DNA of 47,163 nucleotides. Source: Acidithiobacillus_B sp049965315 (GTDB lineage: Bacteria > Pseudomonadota > Gammaproteobacteria > Acidithiobacillales > Acidithiobacillaceae). A model generated the notes under the pieces. The model saw only the letters and a list, made by a program, of their open reading frames with translations. It did not search any database and was not told the origin of the DNA. The DNA is taken from positions 1-47,163 of the forward strand of contig NZ_JBMFWL010000013.1 in NCBI RefSeq assembly GCF_049965315.1, written 5' to 3'. The first letter of the stretch is position 1, and each line of letters begins with the position of its first letter. Positions 27,527 to 35,305 of this stretch are shown in pieces. Both the position numbers and the translations under genes were made by a program.

Positions 27527-27904
27527 TTAGTAGGTAAAGGTGACCACGTCGTCGTCCATGGCCTGCTCGATGACATAAGCGCCGCCGACCACGTCTTCGA
27601 TCTCGGGAATGAGGTCTTCCTTGGTGCAATTCCACAACTCCAGGGTCGGGGTACACACAAAGAACTTCACTCCGGCCTCGTGGGCGTCCTTGATGAAGTC
27701 ATAGACGCTCTTGGGACTGCCGGGCATCACGAACATCTTCTCGGCCACACCCTTCTTGGCCAGCTCGCCGGCACGGGCCGTCAGCACGACCTCCACCTCG
27801 AAATCCATGGCAGCCGCCACGGTGGCCTGGAAAAACGGTGCACCCAGTTCCTGGGGGTTGGAGGGATCCGTGTTCACCATGACCATCAACAATTTATCCG
27901 CCAT
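27527..27904 (-). CDS. DsrE/DsrF-like protein
   Basis: The 125-residue protein has a DsrE-type alpha/beta fold (KLLMVMVNTDPSNPQELGAPF; AMDFEVEVVLTARAGELA). Two cysteines, C84 (FFVCTPTLELW) and C93 (NCTKEDLIPE), lie in the region of the DsrE active loop. DsrE proteins carry persulfide sulfur in sulfur-oxidising bacteria, but this subgroup is also called peroxiredoxin-like and its role is not known. AAGGAG precedes the start. A -10-like TATGAT lies upstream at 27947-27952 on the minus strand. It heads a cluster with hpt. Confidence 0.82.
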   Translation of the reverse strand: MADKLLMVMVNTDPSNPQELGAPFFQATVAAAMDFEVEVVLTARAGELAKKGVAEKMFVMPGSPKSVYDFIKDAHEAGVKFFVCTPTLELWNCTKEDLIPEIEDVVGGAYVIEQAMDDDVVTFTY

Positions 27905-28015
27905 ACCATTCTCCTTGAAAATTCGGTCTTACCAGTTCGGGGCTGTCATCATAGTGGGCTCTCGTCCCGCCCGCACCATGAAATGATTGATTGATCCATA
28001 AAAAGCATCACAGAG

Positions 28016-28375
28016 TCAGAGATCCTCTTCGGCGATCTCGGCCGCGCGCCGGGCCCGGGTCGCCCGCAGGAAGATCTCGCGCTCCTCGGCGAGGGCGCGC
28101 TTGGCCACCTGGATGGCCTCCAGGAGGTCGTCGCGCTTGGATTCCATCAACTCGCCGCCGGCGTCCATCAGGCGCGCGGTTTTTTCCTGGATTTCATCCA
28201 GCAGCACCCCCATGCGCTCCTCCGCCGCCATTTCCAGATCCTTGAGCCGGTCGCGCCCCTTGTCCATGGCGCGGCGCAACTCCTGCCGCGTTTCCGCGCC
28301 GCTGGCGGGCGCCAGCAAAAGGGCCCCTACCGCGCCCACCAACACCCCAACGAGAAAACCTTCCGCGCTTTTCAT
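28016..28375 (-). CDS. YtxH-domain protein
   Basis: The 119-residue protein has one N-terminal membrane helix with the YtxH signature (GFLVGVLVGAVGALLLAPASGAETR) and then a long charged helix or coiled coil (about 30-119). YtxH/gas-vesicle-like proteins are membrane-anchored stress proteins of unknown mechanism. It follows the DUF948-like gene by 33 nt. Confidence 0.82.
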   Translation of the reverse strand: MKSAEGFLVGVLVGAVGALLLAPASGAETRQELRRAMDKGRDRLKDLEMAAEERMGVLLDEIQEKTARLMDAGGELMESKRDDLLEAIQVAKRALAEEREIFLRATRARRAAEIAEEDL

Positions 28376-28408
28376 TGATTTCTCCTGACTGTATACCGAT
28401 AGGAACGC

Positions 28409-28765
28409 CTAACGGCGGCGCAAAAAATAACGAAGCCCCGTGCCGATGGCGCGATACCAGGTGCGCAGTTCCTGCACGGGCCTGAGCACGGCATCGGAGG
28501 CGTCCAGCACGGCATCGCTCAGGTATTTGAGGGTATAATCCACTCGCTGCATCTGTACCCGGCCGCTTTGGGTCATGCGCCTAATGTCCGCCAGGGCCAC
28601 CTTGATATCGAAAATCAGCGGCCCCACGTCCTGCTCGGCCCGCGCCAGGAGCCGCTCCAGCCGCAGGGAGGTGCGCACCAGCACCGCGGCAGTTACCGCC
28701 ACGATAAGCAACAAAAGGATCATTACGATCGCAATGATGGTCAAGGCCGCCGTCACACTCATCAT
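28409..28765 (-). CDS. DUF948-like membrane-anchored protein
   Basis: The 118-residue protein has one N-terminal hydrophobic helix (about 6-30) and a helical region ending in a basic RYFLRRR tail. The layout and the pairing with YtxH are typical of DUF948-type proteins. No enzymatic motif is visible; function is unknown. Confidence 0.68.
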   Translation of the reverse strand: MMSVTAALTIIAIVMILLLLIVAVTAAVLVRTSLRLERLLARAEQDVGPLIFDIKVALADIRRMTQSGRVQMQRVDYTLKYLSDAVLDASDAVLRPVQELRTWYRAIGTGLRYFLRRR

Positions 28766-28831
28766 CCATCTCCAGGACTGCTTGCGTAAGTATAGGCACA
28801 GTCTATGGACTACGTAAAATCGGCCATCGGC

Positions 28832-29575
28832 TCATGACCCGAAGGCCTGCAGGAGGATGGCCAGCCACAGGCCCGTCAGTAGGAGAACGGCGCCATTAGC
28901 CCACAAACGCTGCCGGGGCGTCAGCACGGGCGGCGGGTAGCGCCGGCGGTACGCGCGCCAGGCGAGCCACAGCAGGAACAGCCACAGCGCGGCCAGCACC
29001 CAGCCCCCCAGCACATCGCTCAACCAGTGGACGCCCAGGCCGAGGCGGCTCCAGGAAATGCCCAGAATCAGCGCTCCCAGGCACAGGAAGACAGCGCTGC
29101 GCAGCCAGCGGCTGGCTAGCTGCCGCTGCAGGAGAAGGGCGATCAAGCCATATACCAGCAGGGCAAGGCTGCTGTGGCCGCTGGGAAAGGCCGGCGTGCC
29201 CAGGGCCAGGCCGAGGGGCGGACGGGGCCGGTCCACCGCGATTTTCATCACTTCGACCAGAAGGGCGAGGGTCGCCGCTCCGAGGCTCAACAGCAGCCCC
29301 TCGAAAAAGCGCCGTCCGGCAAAAAATCCCGCGCTCACCAGGGCCACCACCCAGGGCAGGATCGTCACCCCGCCGAAGCGGGAAAGGTTTTGCCAAAGCA
29401 GCCAGGCGGCAGGGCTCCATTGACCGCGCAAGGACTGCTCCAGGCGGACATCCAGCGTCCCCAGGGAGGCCAGATCCATGGCAATGATCCGCCCCAGCCA
29501 GAGCCAGAGCAGTCCTCCCAGGCCCAGACCCAAGGCCAGCAAGGCCAGGAATTCCAGTCGCTGCGGCCCCTTCAT
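28832..29575 (-). CDS. PAP2-family membrane phosphatase
   Basis: The 247-residue membrane protein has about six helices and the three acid-phosphatase motifs: KIAVDRPRP (about 110-118), PSGHS (about 131-135) and SRLGLGVHWLSD (about 175-186). Such enzymes remove phosphate from undecaprenyl pyrophosphate, phosphatidate or phosphatidylglycerophosphate. It starts 4 nt after a diacylglycerol-kinase-type gene, which argues for lipid-carrier or phospholipid turnover. Confidence 0.88.
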   Translation of the reverse strand: MKGPQRLEFLALLALGLGLGGLLWLWLGRIIAMDLASLGTLDVRLEQSLRGQWSPAAWLLWQNLSRFGGVTILPWVVALVSAGFFAGRRFFEGLLLSLGAATLALLVEVMKIAVDRPRPPLGLALGTPAFPSGHSSLALLVYGLIALLLQRQLASRWLRSAVFLCLGALILGISWSRLGLGVHWLSDVLGGWVLAALWLFLLWLAWRAYRRRYPPPVLTPRQRLWANGAVLLLTGLWLAILLQAFGS

Positions 29576-29579
29576 GACC

Positions 29580-29942
29580 CTAGCCGGCTCCCTGGAAATG
29601 GCGCCACAAGAGCATAAGCGCTATGGCGACGGCAGTCAGGCTGAGCACCAGAACGGCCGCCGCGCCGCTATCCTTGGCGCGGGCGATGAGGGGATGGAAA
29701 TCGGGCTCCAGCAGATCGGCCAAGGCCTCTACGGCGCTATTGAGCAGCTCTACCGCGAGGATGAGGGCCATCAGGACCAGGACCAGCGCCCACCAGATCA
29801 AGGGTGGCTGCAACCAGGCCAGGAACAACAGTCCGAGCAGGACGGCCATGATCTCCGTGCGAAAACTCGCCTCATTCCGCAATGCGCTGCGCAGGCCGCG
29901 GGAGGCATAGAGGGCGCGCCGCCACAGGGGGGCGTTTTTCAT
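29580..29942 (-). CDS. dgkA: Diacylglycerol kinase, prokaryotic type
   Basis: The 120-residue integral membrane kinase has the DgkA pattern: an N-terminal amphipathic part, ALRNEASFRTE, three membrane helices and the catalytic VELLNSAVEALADL plus HPLIARAKDSGAAAV. It phosphorylates diacylglycerol; in some bacteria the substrate is undecaprenol. The start overlaps the radC stop (ATGA). Confidence 0.93.
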   Translation of the reverse strand: MKNAPLWRRALYASRGLRSALRNEASFRTEIMAVLLGLLFLAWLQPPLIWWALVLVLMALILAVELLNSAVEALADLLEPDFHPLIARAKDSGAAAVLVLSLTAVAIALMLLWRHFQGAG

Positions 29943-30616
29943 GACCAGCCGCCCTGTTCCTTGAGGGAAACGGGGTCCCCATCGCCGACAATGAAGTGAT
30001 CCAGCAAGCGCAGATCCAAAAGACCCAGGGCGGCCTCGATGCGCCTGGTCAGGGCGAGATCCGCGGCACTGGGCTCGGCGATGCCGGAGGGATGGTTATG
30101 GGCCAGGATCAGCGCCGCCGCATTGATCTCCAGGGCGCGGCGGACCACTTCGCGCGGATGCACGGCGGCGCTGTCGATGGTGCCCCAGAACATCTCCTCG
30201 AAACGCAACACACGATGGCGGTTGTCGAGGAAAATCACGGCAAAGACCTCGCGGCGCTGGTCGCGCAAGGCCGCCGCCAGGTAGCGCCGCACCACCGTCG
30301 GCGAATCCAGCGGCTCCCCACGCTTCCAGTCCTCGGCCAGATGCCGCCGCCCCAACTCCAGGACTGCCTGCAACTGGGCATATTTGGCGTCGCCCAGGCC
30401 CTTATGGGCGCAAAAATTTTTGTGTGCCGTGGTCAGCAGGCCGCGCACGCCGCCAAAGGCTTGCAGGAGTTCCCGCGCCAGATCAACCGCGCTTTTGCCG
30501 GGCAGGCCGACACGCAAAAAAATCGCCAGCAGCTCCGCATCGGAGAGGCTGGCCGCACCGGACTGCAGAAGCCTCTCCCGTGGCCGTTCGTCCCGCGGCC
30601 AATCCGTAATAGCCAT
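29939..30616 (-). CDS. radC: RadC-family JAB/MPN protein
   Basis: The 225-residue protein has an N-terminal helix-hairpin-helix region (about 1-75) and a C-terminal JAB domain with the zinc motif E...HNHPSG-x5-S-x2-D. Despite the name, a repair role is not established for the family. It is divergent from coaBC, with only about 33 bp between starts. Confidence 0.93.
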   Translation of the reverse strand: MAITDWPRDERPRERLLQSGAASLSDAELLAIFLRVGLPGKSAVDLARELLQAFGGVRGLLTTAHKNFCAHKGLGDAKYAQLQAVLELGRRHLAEDWKRGEPLDSPTVVRRYLAAALRDQRREVFAVIFLDNRHRVLRFEEMFWGTIDSAAVHPREVVRRALEINAAALILAHNHPSGIAEPSAADLALTRRIEAALGLLDLRLLDHFIVGDGDPVSLKEQGGWS

Positions 30617-30649
30617 ACGCTCCCCCCTTCCCTTACACTAAGGATTATG

Positions 30650-31912
30650 ATGGATAATGGCGTATTCAACACGACGGACCCCCTCGCTGGCAAACGGATT
30701 CTGCTTGGCGTGAGCGGGAGCGTCGCTGCCTACAAGAGCCCCGAACTCGTGCGCGCCCTGCGCGCTGCGGGCGCCGAGGTGCGGGTGGTGCTGAGCGCGG
30801 CCGCCGCGGCATTCGTCACCCCCCTCACTCTCCAGGCCGTCAGCGGCCAGCCGGTACGCACGGCACTCTTTGCCGCCGCGGAAGAGGCGGCCATGGATCA
30901 CATCCGCCTGGCGCGCTGGGCCGATGCCTGCCTGCTGGCGCCCATCACCGCCCACGGCCTGGCCCGCCTGGCCCAGGGCCTGGCCGACGACCTCCTCGGC
31001 ACCCTCGTCCTCGCCAGCCGTGCTCCGCTTTTCCTGGCCCCGGCCATGAACGTGCAGATGTGGGAGCACCCCGCCACCCGGCGCAACTGTGCCACGCTGC
31101 GCAGCGACGGGGCGCAATTTTTCGGGCCCGAGTCGGGCAGCCTGGCCTGCGGCGAAGAGGGGGAGGGGCGCATGCTGGACCCCGCGCGCATCGTCGCCGA
31201 GCTGCGCCTGGCCCTGGCGGAAAAAACCCTGCCGGGCCTGCCCGTCCTCATTACCGCCGGCCCCACCTGGGAGGCCTTGGACCCGGCCCGGGGCATCAGC
31301 AACCGCGCCAGCGGCAAGCAGGGTTTCGCCATTGCCCAGGCCTTGGCCGAAGCGGGGGCCCTGGTGACGCTGGTGGCCGGGCCCAGCCACGAGGCCACGC
31401 CAGCGGGCGTAATCCGCCAGGACGTCGTTTCCGCAGAGGAGATGCAGGCCGCCTGCCTGCAAGTGATGAAGAACGGCGTGGAGGTCCTGATCGCCAACGC
31501 CGCCGTGGCCGATCACCGCCCGGCGCAGCGCAGCCCGCAGAAAATGGACAAAGGCAGCTTGCCCAACCCCCTCCCCCTGACGGAAAACCCCGATATCGTC
31601 GCCGCCATGGCCCGGCACCCGCGCCGCCCCCGCTGGGTCATCGGCTTCGCCGCCCAAACCCATGACCATCTGGCCCAAGCCGCGGCCAAGGCCCGGGCCA
31701 AGGGGGTGGATATGATCATCGTCAACGACATCGGCGACGGCAGGATGGGCATGGGCGCCGCGGCCAATCATCTGCACCTGCTCTACGGCGGGCAGATGAC
31801 GGATCTGGGCAGCGGCGACAAACTCACCCTCGCCCGCCGTCTGGTCCGTGCCCTCACCCCGTTGCTGCGGCATAGCCCCCCTTCCTTCAGCGAGACCAGC
31901 GAAAGCCCATGA
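30650..31912 (+). CDS. coaBC: Bifunctional phosphopantothenoylcysteine decarboxylase / phosphopantothenate-cysteine ligase
   Basis: Coenzyme A synthesis. The N-terminal CoaC flavoprotein domain (GVSGSVAAYKSPELVRALR; catalytic His in AMDHIRLARWAD; PAMNVQMWEHPATRRN) is followed by the CoaB domain (ITAGPTWEALDPARGISNRASGKQGF; NAAVADHRP; VNDIG). There are 420 residues from the second ATG (30650), preferred over 30647 because AGGA lies 5 nt upstream of it. It overlaps dut by ATGA, the common coaBC-dut arrangement. Confidence 0.95.
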   Translation: MDNGVFNTTDPLAGKRILLGVSGSVAAYKSPELVRALRAAGAEVRVVLSAAAAAFVTPLTLQAVSGQPVRTALFAAAEEAAMDHIRLARWADACLLAPITAHGLARLAQGLADDLLGTLVLASRAPLFLAPAMNVQMWEHPATRRNCATLRSDGAQFFGPESGSLACGEEGEGRMLDPARIVAELRLALAEKTLPGLPVLITAGPTWEALDPARGISNRASGKQGFAIAQALAEAGALVTLVAGPSHEATPAGVIRQDVVSAEEMQAACLQVMKNGVEVLIANAAVADHRPAQRSPQKMDKGSLPNPLPLTENPDIVAAMARHPRRPRWVIGFAAQTHDHLAQAAAKARAKGVDMIIVNDIGDGRMGMGAAANHLHLLYGGQMTDLGSGDKLTLARRLVRALTPLLRHSPPSFSETSESP

Positions 31913-32361
31913 AAAGCCTTGCCATCCGCATCCTCGACCCCCGCCTCGGCCGGGAATGGCCCCTCCCCCATTACGCCTCCGCAGGGGCCGCCGGCATGGA
32001 CCTGCGCGCCTGCCTCGATGCGCCCCTCCCGCTCATGCCGGGGCAGGCGGAGCTGGTATCGGCGGGGTTTGCCATGCACATCGGCGACAGCGGCGTCACC
32101 GCGCTGCTCCTGCCGCGCTCGGGACTGGGCCATCGCGGTCTGGTGCTGGGCAACCTCGTGGGCTTGATCGACTCCGATTACCAAGGCCCCCTCAAGGTCT
32201 CCCTATGGAACCGCAGCGGCGAGAAGCTGCATATCGAACCAGGCGAGCGCATCGCCCAGCTCATTCTGGTGCCGGTATTGCGTCCCCACCTGGAGATCGT
32301 GGCGGACTTCACGCCGACGGCCCGCGGTGACGGCGGCTTTGGCAGCACGGGCAGCCGGTAA
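31909..32361 (+). CDS. dut: dUTP diphosphatase
   Basis: Trimeric dUTPase of 150 residues. Motifs are AGMDLRA, LPRSGLGHRGLV, GLIDSDYQGPLKV, GERIAQLIL and the C-terminal RGDGGFGSTG that closes over the active site. It makes dUMP and keeps uracil out of DNA. It converges with dcd, with 6 bp between stop codons. Confidence 0.96.
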   Translation: MKSLAIRILDPRLGREWPLPHYASAGAAGMDLRACLDAPLPLMPGQAELVSAGFAMHIGDSGVTALLLPRSGLGHRGLVLGNLVGLIDSDYQGPLKVSLWNRSGEKLHIEPGERIAQLILVPVLRPHLEIVADFTPTARGDGGFGSTGSR

Positions 32362-32367
32362 CGACCC

Positions 32368-32934
32368 TCAGGCCTTGGGCAGGGTCACTCCGCTCTGCCC
32401 CTGATATTTCCCGCCACGATCGGCGTAGGAGACGGCACAGGGTTCGTCGGACTCCAGGAAGATGACCTGGGCCACGCCTTCATTGGCGTAGATCTTGGCG
32501 GGCAGCGTGGTGGTGTTGGAAAACTCCAGGGTGACATAGCCCTCCCACTCGGGCTCGAAGGGCGTCACGTTGACGATGATGCCGCAGCGGGCATAGGTGG
32601 ATTTGCCCAGGCAGATGGTGAGGACATTGCGGGGAATGCGGAAGTATTCCACCGTGCGCGCCAGGGCGAAGGAGTTGGGGGGGATGATGCAGGTGTCGCC
32701 GGTAAAATCCACAAAGGAATCTTCGCTGAAGTTCTTGGGGTCCACGATGGCGCTGCGAACGTTGGTGAAGACCTTGAATTCGCCGGCGCAGCGGATGTCG
32801 TAACCATAGGACGAGAGTCCGTAGGAAATGACCGGGTGCCCCTCCACGGTACGGATCTGATGGGGGGAGAAGGGCTCGATCATGCCATGCTCCTCCGCCA
32901 TGCGGCGGATCCAGTGATCGGATTTGATGCTCAT
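32368..32934 (-). CDS. dcd: dCTP deaminase
   Basis: The 188-residue protein has the dUTPase-related fold with Dcd motifs: SYGLSSYGYDIR, GKSTYARCGIIVNVTPFEPEWEGYVTLE and a C-terminal GKYQGQSGVTLP. It converts dCTP to dUTP, the substrate of the convergently encoded Dut. It starts 27 nt after apbC on the same strand. Confidence 0.95.
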   Translation of the reverse strand: MSIKSDHWIRRMAEEHGMIEPFSPHQIRTVEGHPVISYGLSSYGYDIRCAGEFKVFTNVRSAIVDPKNFSEDSFVDFTGDTCIIPPNSFALARTVEYFRIPRNVLTICLGKSTYARCGIIVNVTPFEPEWEGYVTLEFSNTTTLPAKIYANEGVAQVIFLESDEPCAVSYADRGGKYQGQSGVTLPKA

Positions 32935-32961
32935 AGCGGAGGAACCTCTGACGCTGGCGAC

Positions 32962-34050
32962 CTAGCGGTTCTGGACGACGATGTTAGGGAACTTGTGGCT
33001 GTGGTCCACGGCCTGGAGGGCCACCCGGGCGGCAGTATGCCGGGCCAGCTCCAGATAGATCTTGGCCAGCTTGGAATCGGGCTGGGCCACCACCGTCGGC
33101 GCGCCGTTGTCGGCTTCGTCGCGGATGTGGCGATCCAGGGGCACCGCCCCGAGGAAATCCACCCCATACTGCTCGGCCATGGCCGCACCGCCCCCATGGC
33201 CGAAGATGTCGTCCTCGTTGCCACATTTGGGGCAGATGTAAAAACTCATGTTTTCGATGATGCCGAGGATGGGAACGCCCACCTTTTCGAACATCTTGAG
33301 ACCCTTGCGGGCGTCCAGCAGGGCGATGTCCTGGGGCGTGGTGACAATGACCGCGCCGGAGACCGGCACCTTCTGCGCCAGGGTCAACTGGGTGTCGCCG
33401 GTGCCCGGGGGCAGGTCCACCACCAGATAATCCAGTTCGCCCCAGCGAGTGTCCCCCAGCAACTGCTCCAGGGCCTGCATCACCATGGGGCCGCGCCAGA
33501 CCATGGGGGTTTCCTCATCAATGAGAAAGCCGATGGACATGGCCTTGATGCCATGGCCCTCCAAGGGCTCCATCTTCTTGCCGTCCTTGCTGGTGGGCTT
33601 GCCCGCAAGGCCGAGCATGCGCGGCTGGCTCGGCCCATAAATGTCGGCATCCAGCATGCCCACCGCCGCCCCTTCCCGGGCCAGCGCCAGGGCCAGATTC
33701 ACCGCGGTGGTGGACTTGCCGACGCCGCCCTTGCCGGAGGCCACGGCAATGACATTCTTGATGCCTTCCATGAGCTTGACGCCGCGTTGCACCTGATGGG
33801 CGCGGATGCGGTGGCTCACCTTCACCTCGGCATGGAGATGCAGATCCGCCTGGAGATGGGCGGCCACCGCCGCAGCCAAACCGGGTGCCACGCCCAGAGA
33901 AGGATAGGGCAGTTCCAGGGCCACACTCGTCCCGGCACCGGTCATGCTGATGCCCTTCACCACCCCAGCGCTCACCAGGTCCTTGCCCAGATACGGGTCC
34001 TGAATGGAGCGCAGCGAGGTCTCTACCTGCTCCTGCGTGATGTCCGTCAT
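32962..34050 (-). CDS. apbC: Iron-sulfur cluster carrier Mrp/ApbC
   Basis: P-loop ATPase that carries Fe-S clusters to apoproteins. It has 362 residues from ATG 34050. An N-terminal MIP18/DUF59 domain (about 1-90; SIQDPYLGKDLVSAG) precedes the deviant Walker A ASGKGGVGKSTTAVNLA. The cluster-binding C-P-K-C lies in YICPKCGNEDDIFG, with VVDLPPGTGDTQLT typical of the family. The ribosome site is weak. Confidence 0.95.
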   Translation of the reverse strand: MTDITQEQVETSLRSIQDPYLGKDLVSAGVVKGISMTGAGTSVALELPYPSLGVAPGLAAAVAAHLQADLHLHAEVKVSHRIRAHQVQRGVKLMEGIKNVIAVASGKGGVGKSTTAVNLALALAREGAAVGMLDADIYGPSQPRMLGLAGKPTSKDGKKMEPLEGHGIKAMSIGFLIDEETPMVWRGPMVMQALEQLLGDTRWGELDYLVVDLPPGTGDTQLTLAQKVPVSGAVIVTTPQDIALLDARKGLKMFEKVGVPILGIIENMSFYICPKCGNEDDIFGHGGGAAMAEQYGVDFLGAVPLDRHIRDEADNGAPTVVAQPDSKLAKIYLELARHTAARVALQAVDHSHKFPNIVVQNR

Positions 34051-34131
34051 GGTCTTTTCTGCATCCTCGCCGCCGGCGGCGGCCGCTTCAAACGACTGGT
34101 GATGGCGGCCATGGCCGCCCACTCCATCCAA

Positions 34132-34446
34132 TTACTGCGCTGCTTCCGCGCTGATGATCACTTCATGGCGCTCCAGGGCACCAGGACCCCGGAAGGCCTC
34201 CGCGGGCATGGGGTTGCGGTGGGCGGCCTTGAAATCGTCACTCCCCACCCATTGGTTGAAGGCATCCTTGCTCTCCCAGTGGGTCAGGACGACATAATAA
34301 CCCTCGGGATCCTCCGGGCGCAGGATCTCCATGCGCACAAAACCCGGTTGTTTCTCCGCCTGGCCGACGCGATTGCGGAAGCGCTCCTCGAACTGTTCAC
34401 GAAACGCGGGAAGCACGGGTACACGATTGGCAACGACATAGTGCAT
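34132..34446 (-). CDS. Antibiotic-biosynthesis-monooxygenase/heme-oxygenase-like (ABM) protein
   Basis: The 104-residue ABM-fold protein starts at ATG 34446, behind AGGAG. The pattern NRVPV...FEERFRNR...PGFVRMEILRP...YVVLTHWESKDAFNQWVGSDDFKAAH is that of HmoA/IsdG-like heme-degrading monooxygenases. Heme degradation is a family inference; catalytic residues differ among members. It lies 20 nt after dapB. Confidence 0.8.
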   Translation of the reverse strand: MHYVVANRVPVLPAFREQFEERFRNRVGQAEKQPGFVRMEILRPEDPEGYYVVLTHWESKDAFNQWVGSDDFKAAHRNPMPAEAFRGPGALERHEVIISAEAAQ

Positions 34447-34466
34447 GGATTTCTCCTGATCCGAGG

Positions 34467-35303
34467 TCATCGGGGTGATTGTATTTCAGCAAAGGCTTTT
34501 AATCCAAGAACGTCCTGCATGTCATAAAAACCCGCCGGCCGGCCATGGAGCCAGCGGGCGGCACGCAGGGCGCCGGCAGCGAAATTGAGGCGGCTGGCGG
34601 CACGGTGGGTCAGTTCCAGCCGTTCGCCGGCTCCGGCGAGCCAGACCGTATGTTCACCCACCACATCGGCGGCGCGCAGCGTGGCGAAACCGATGCTGCC
34701 CGCCACCCGCGGTCCCGGCACGCCGTTGCGGTCCAGGCAGGCCACATCACTCAAATCCACTCCGCGCCCTGCCGCCACCGCCTTGCCCAAGGCCAGCGCC
34801 GTTCCCGAAGGGGCGTCCAGCTTGTGGCGATGATGGGCCTCGACGATCTCGACGTCATAGTCCGGCCCCAGGGCCGCCGCGATCTGCGGCAGGAAGGCCA
34901 GGAGCACATTCACCCCCACACTCATGTTGGGCGCCGCCACCACCGGTATCCGCTGCGCCCAGCCCTGCACCGTCGCCATCTCCGCGGCGGTAAAGCCGGT
35001 GCTGCCAAGGACCAAGGGGATTCCCTGGCGGGCGCAGGCCGCGCCATGATCCAGGGCCGCAGCCACGGGACCAAACTCGATGAGCACATCCAGGTTCGGC
35101 AACGCCCCTGCCAGATCCTCGCTCATGGCCACTCCCAGGGCACCGGCACCCGCCCACTGCCCCGCATCCTGGCCCAGATAAGGGGCGCCGGGGCGGCCGA
35201 TGGCCGCTGCCAGGGTCAAGTCCGCGCTGGCGGCAATGGCCTGTACCAGGCTGCGCCCCATCCTTCCGGCCACCGCCGTTACGCCGACGCGCAGTTGTCC
35301 CAT
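34467..35303 (-). CDS. dapB: 4-hydroxy-tetrahydrodipicolinate reductase
   Basis: Lysine/diaminopimelate pathway. It has 278 residues from ATG 35303, 2 nt after the dnaJ stop. NAD(P) motif VTAVAGRMGRSL, IEFGPVAAALDH, VLGSTGFT, APNMSVGVNVL and the substrate motif EIVEAHHRHKLDAPSGTAL are present. The coupling to dnaJ means it may be heat-induced with the chaperones. Confidence 0.95.
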   Translation of the reverse strand: MGQLRVGVTAVAGRMGRSLVQAIAASADLTLAAAIGRPGAPYLGQDAGQWAGAGALGVAMSEDLAGALPNLDVLIEFGPVAAALDHGAACARQGIPLVLGSTGFTAAEMATVQGWAQRIPVVAAPNMSVGVNVLLAFLPQIAAALGPDYDVEIVEAHHRHKLDAPSGTALALGKAVAAGRGVDLSDVACLDRNGVPGPRVAGSIGFATLRAADVVGEHTVWLAGAGERLELTHRAASRLNFAAGALRAARWLHGRPAGFYDMQDVLGLKAFAEIQSPR

Positions 35304-35305
35304 GG

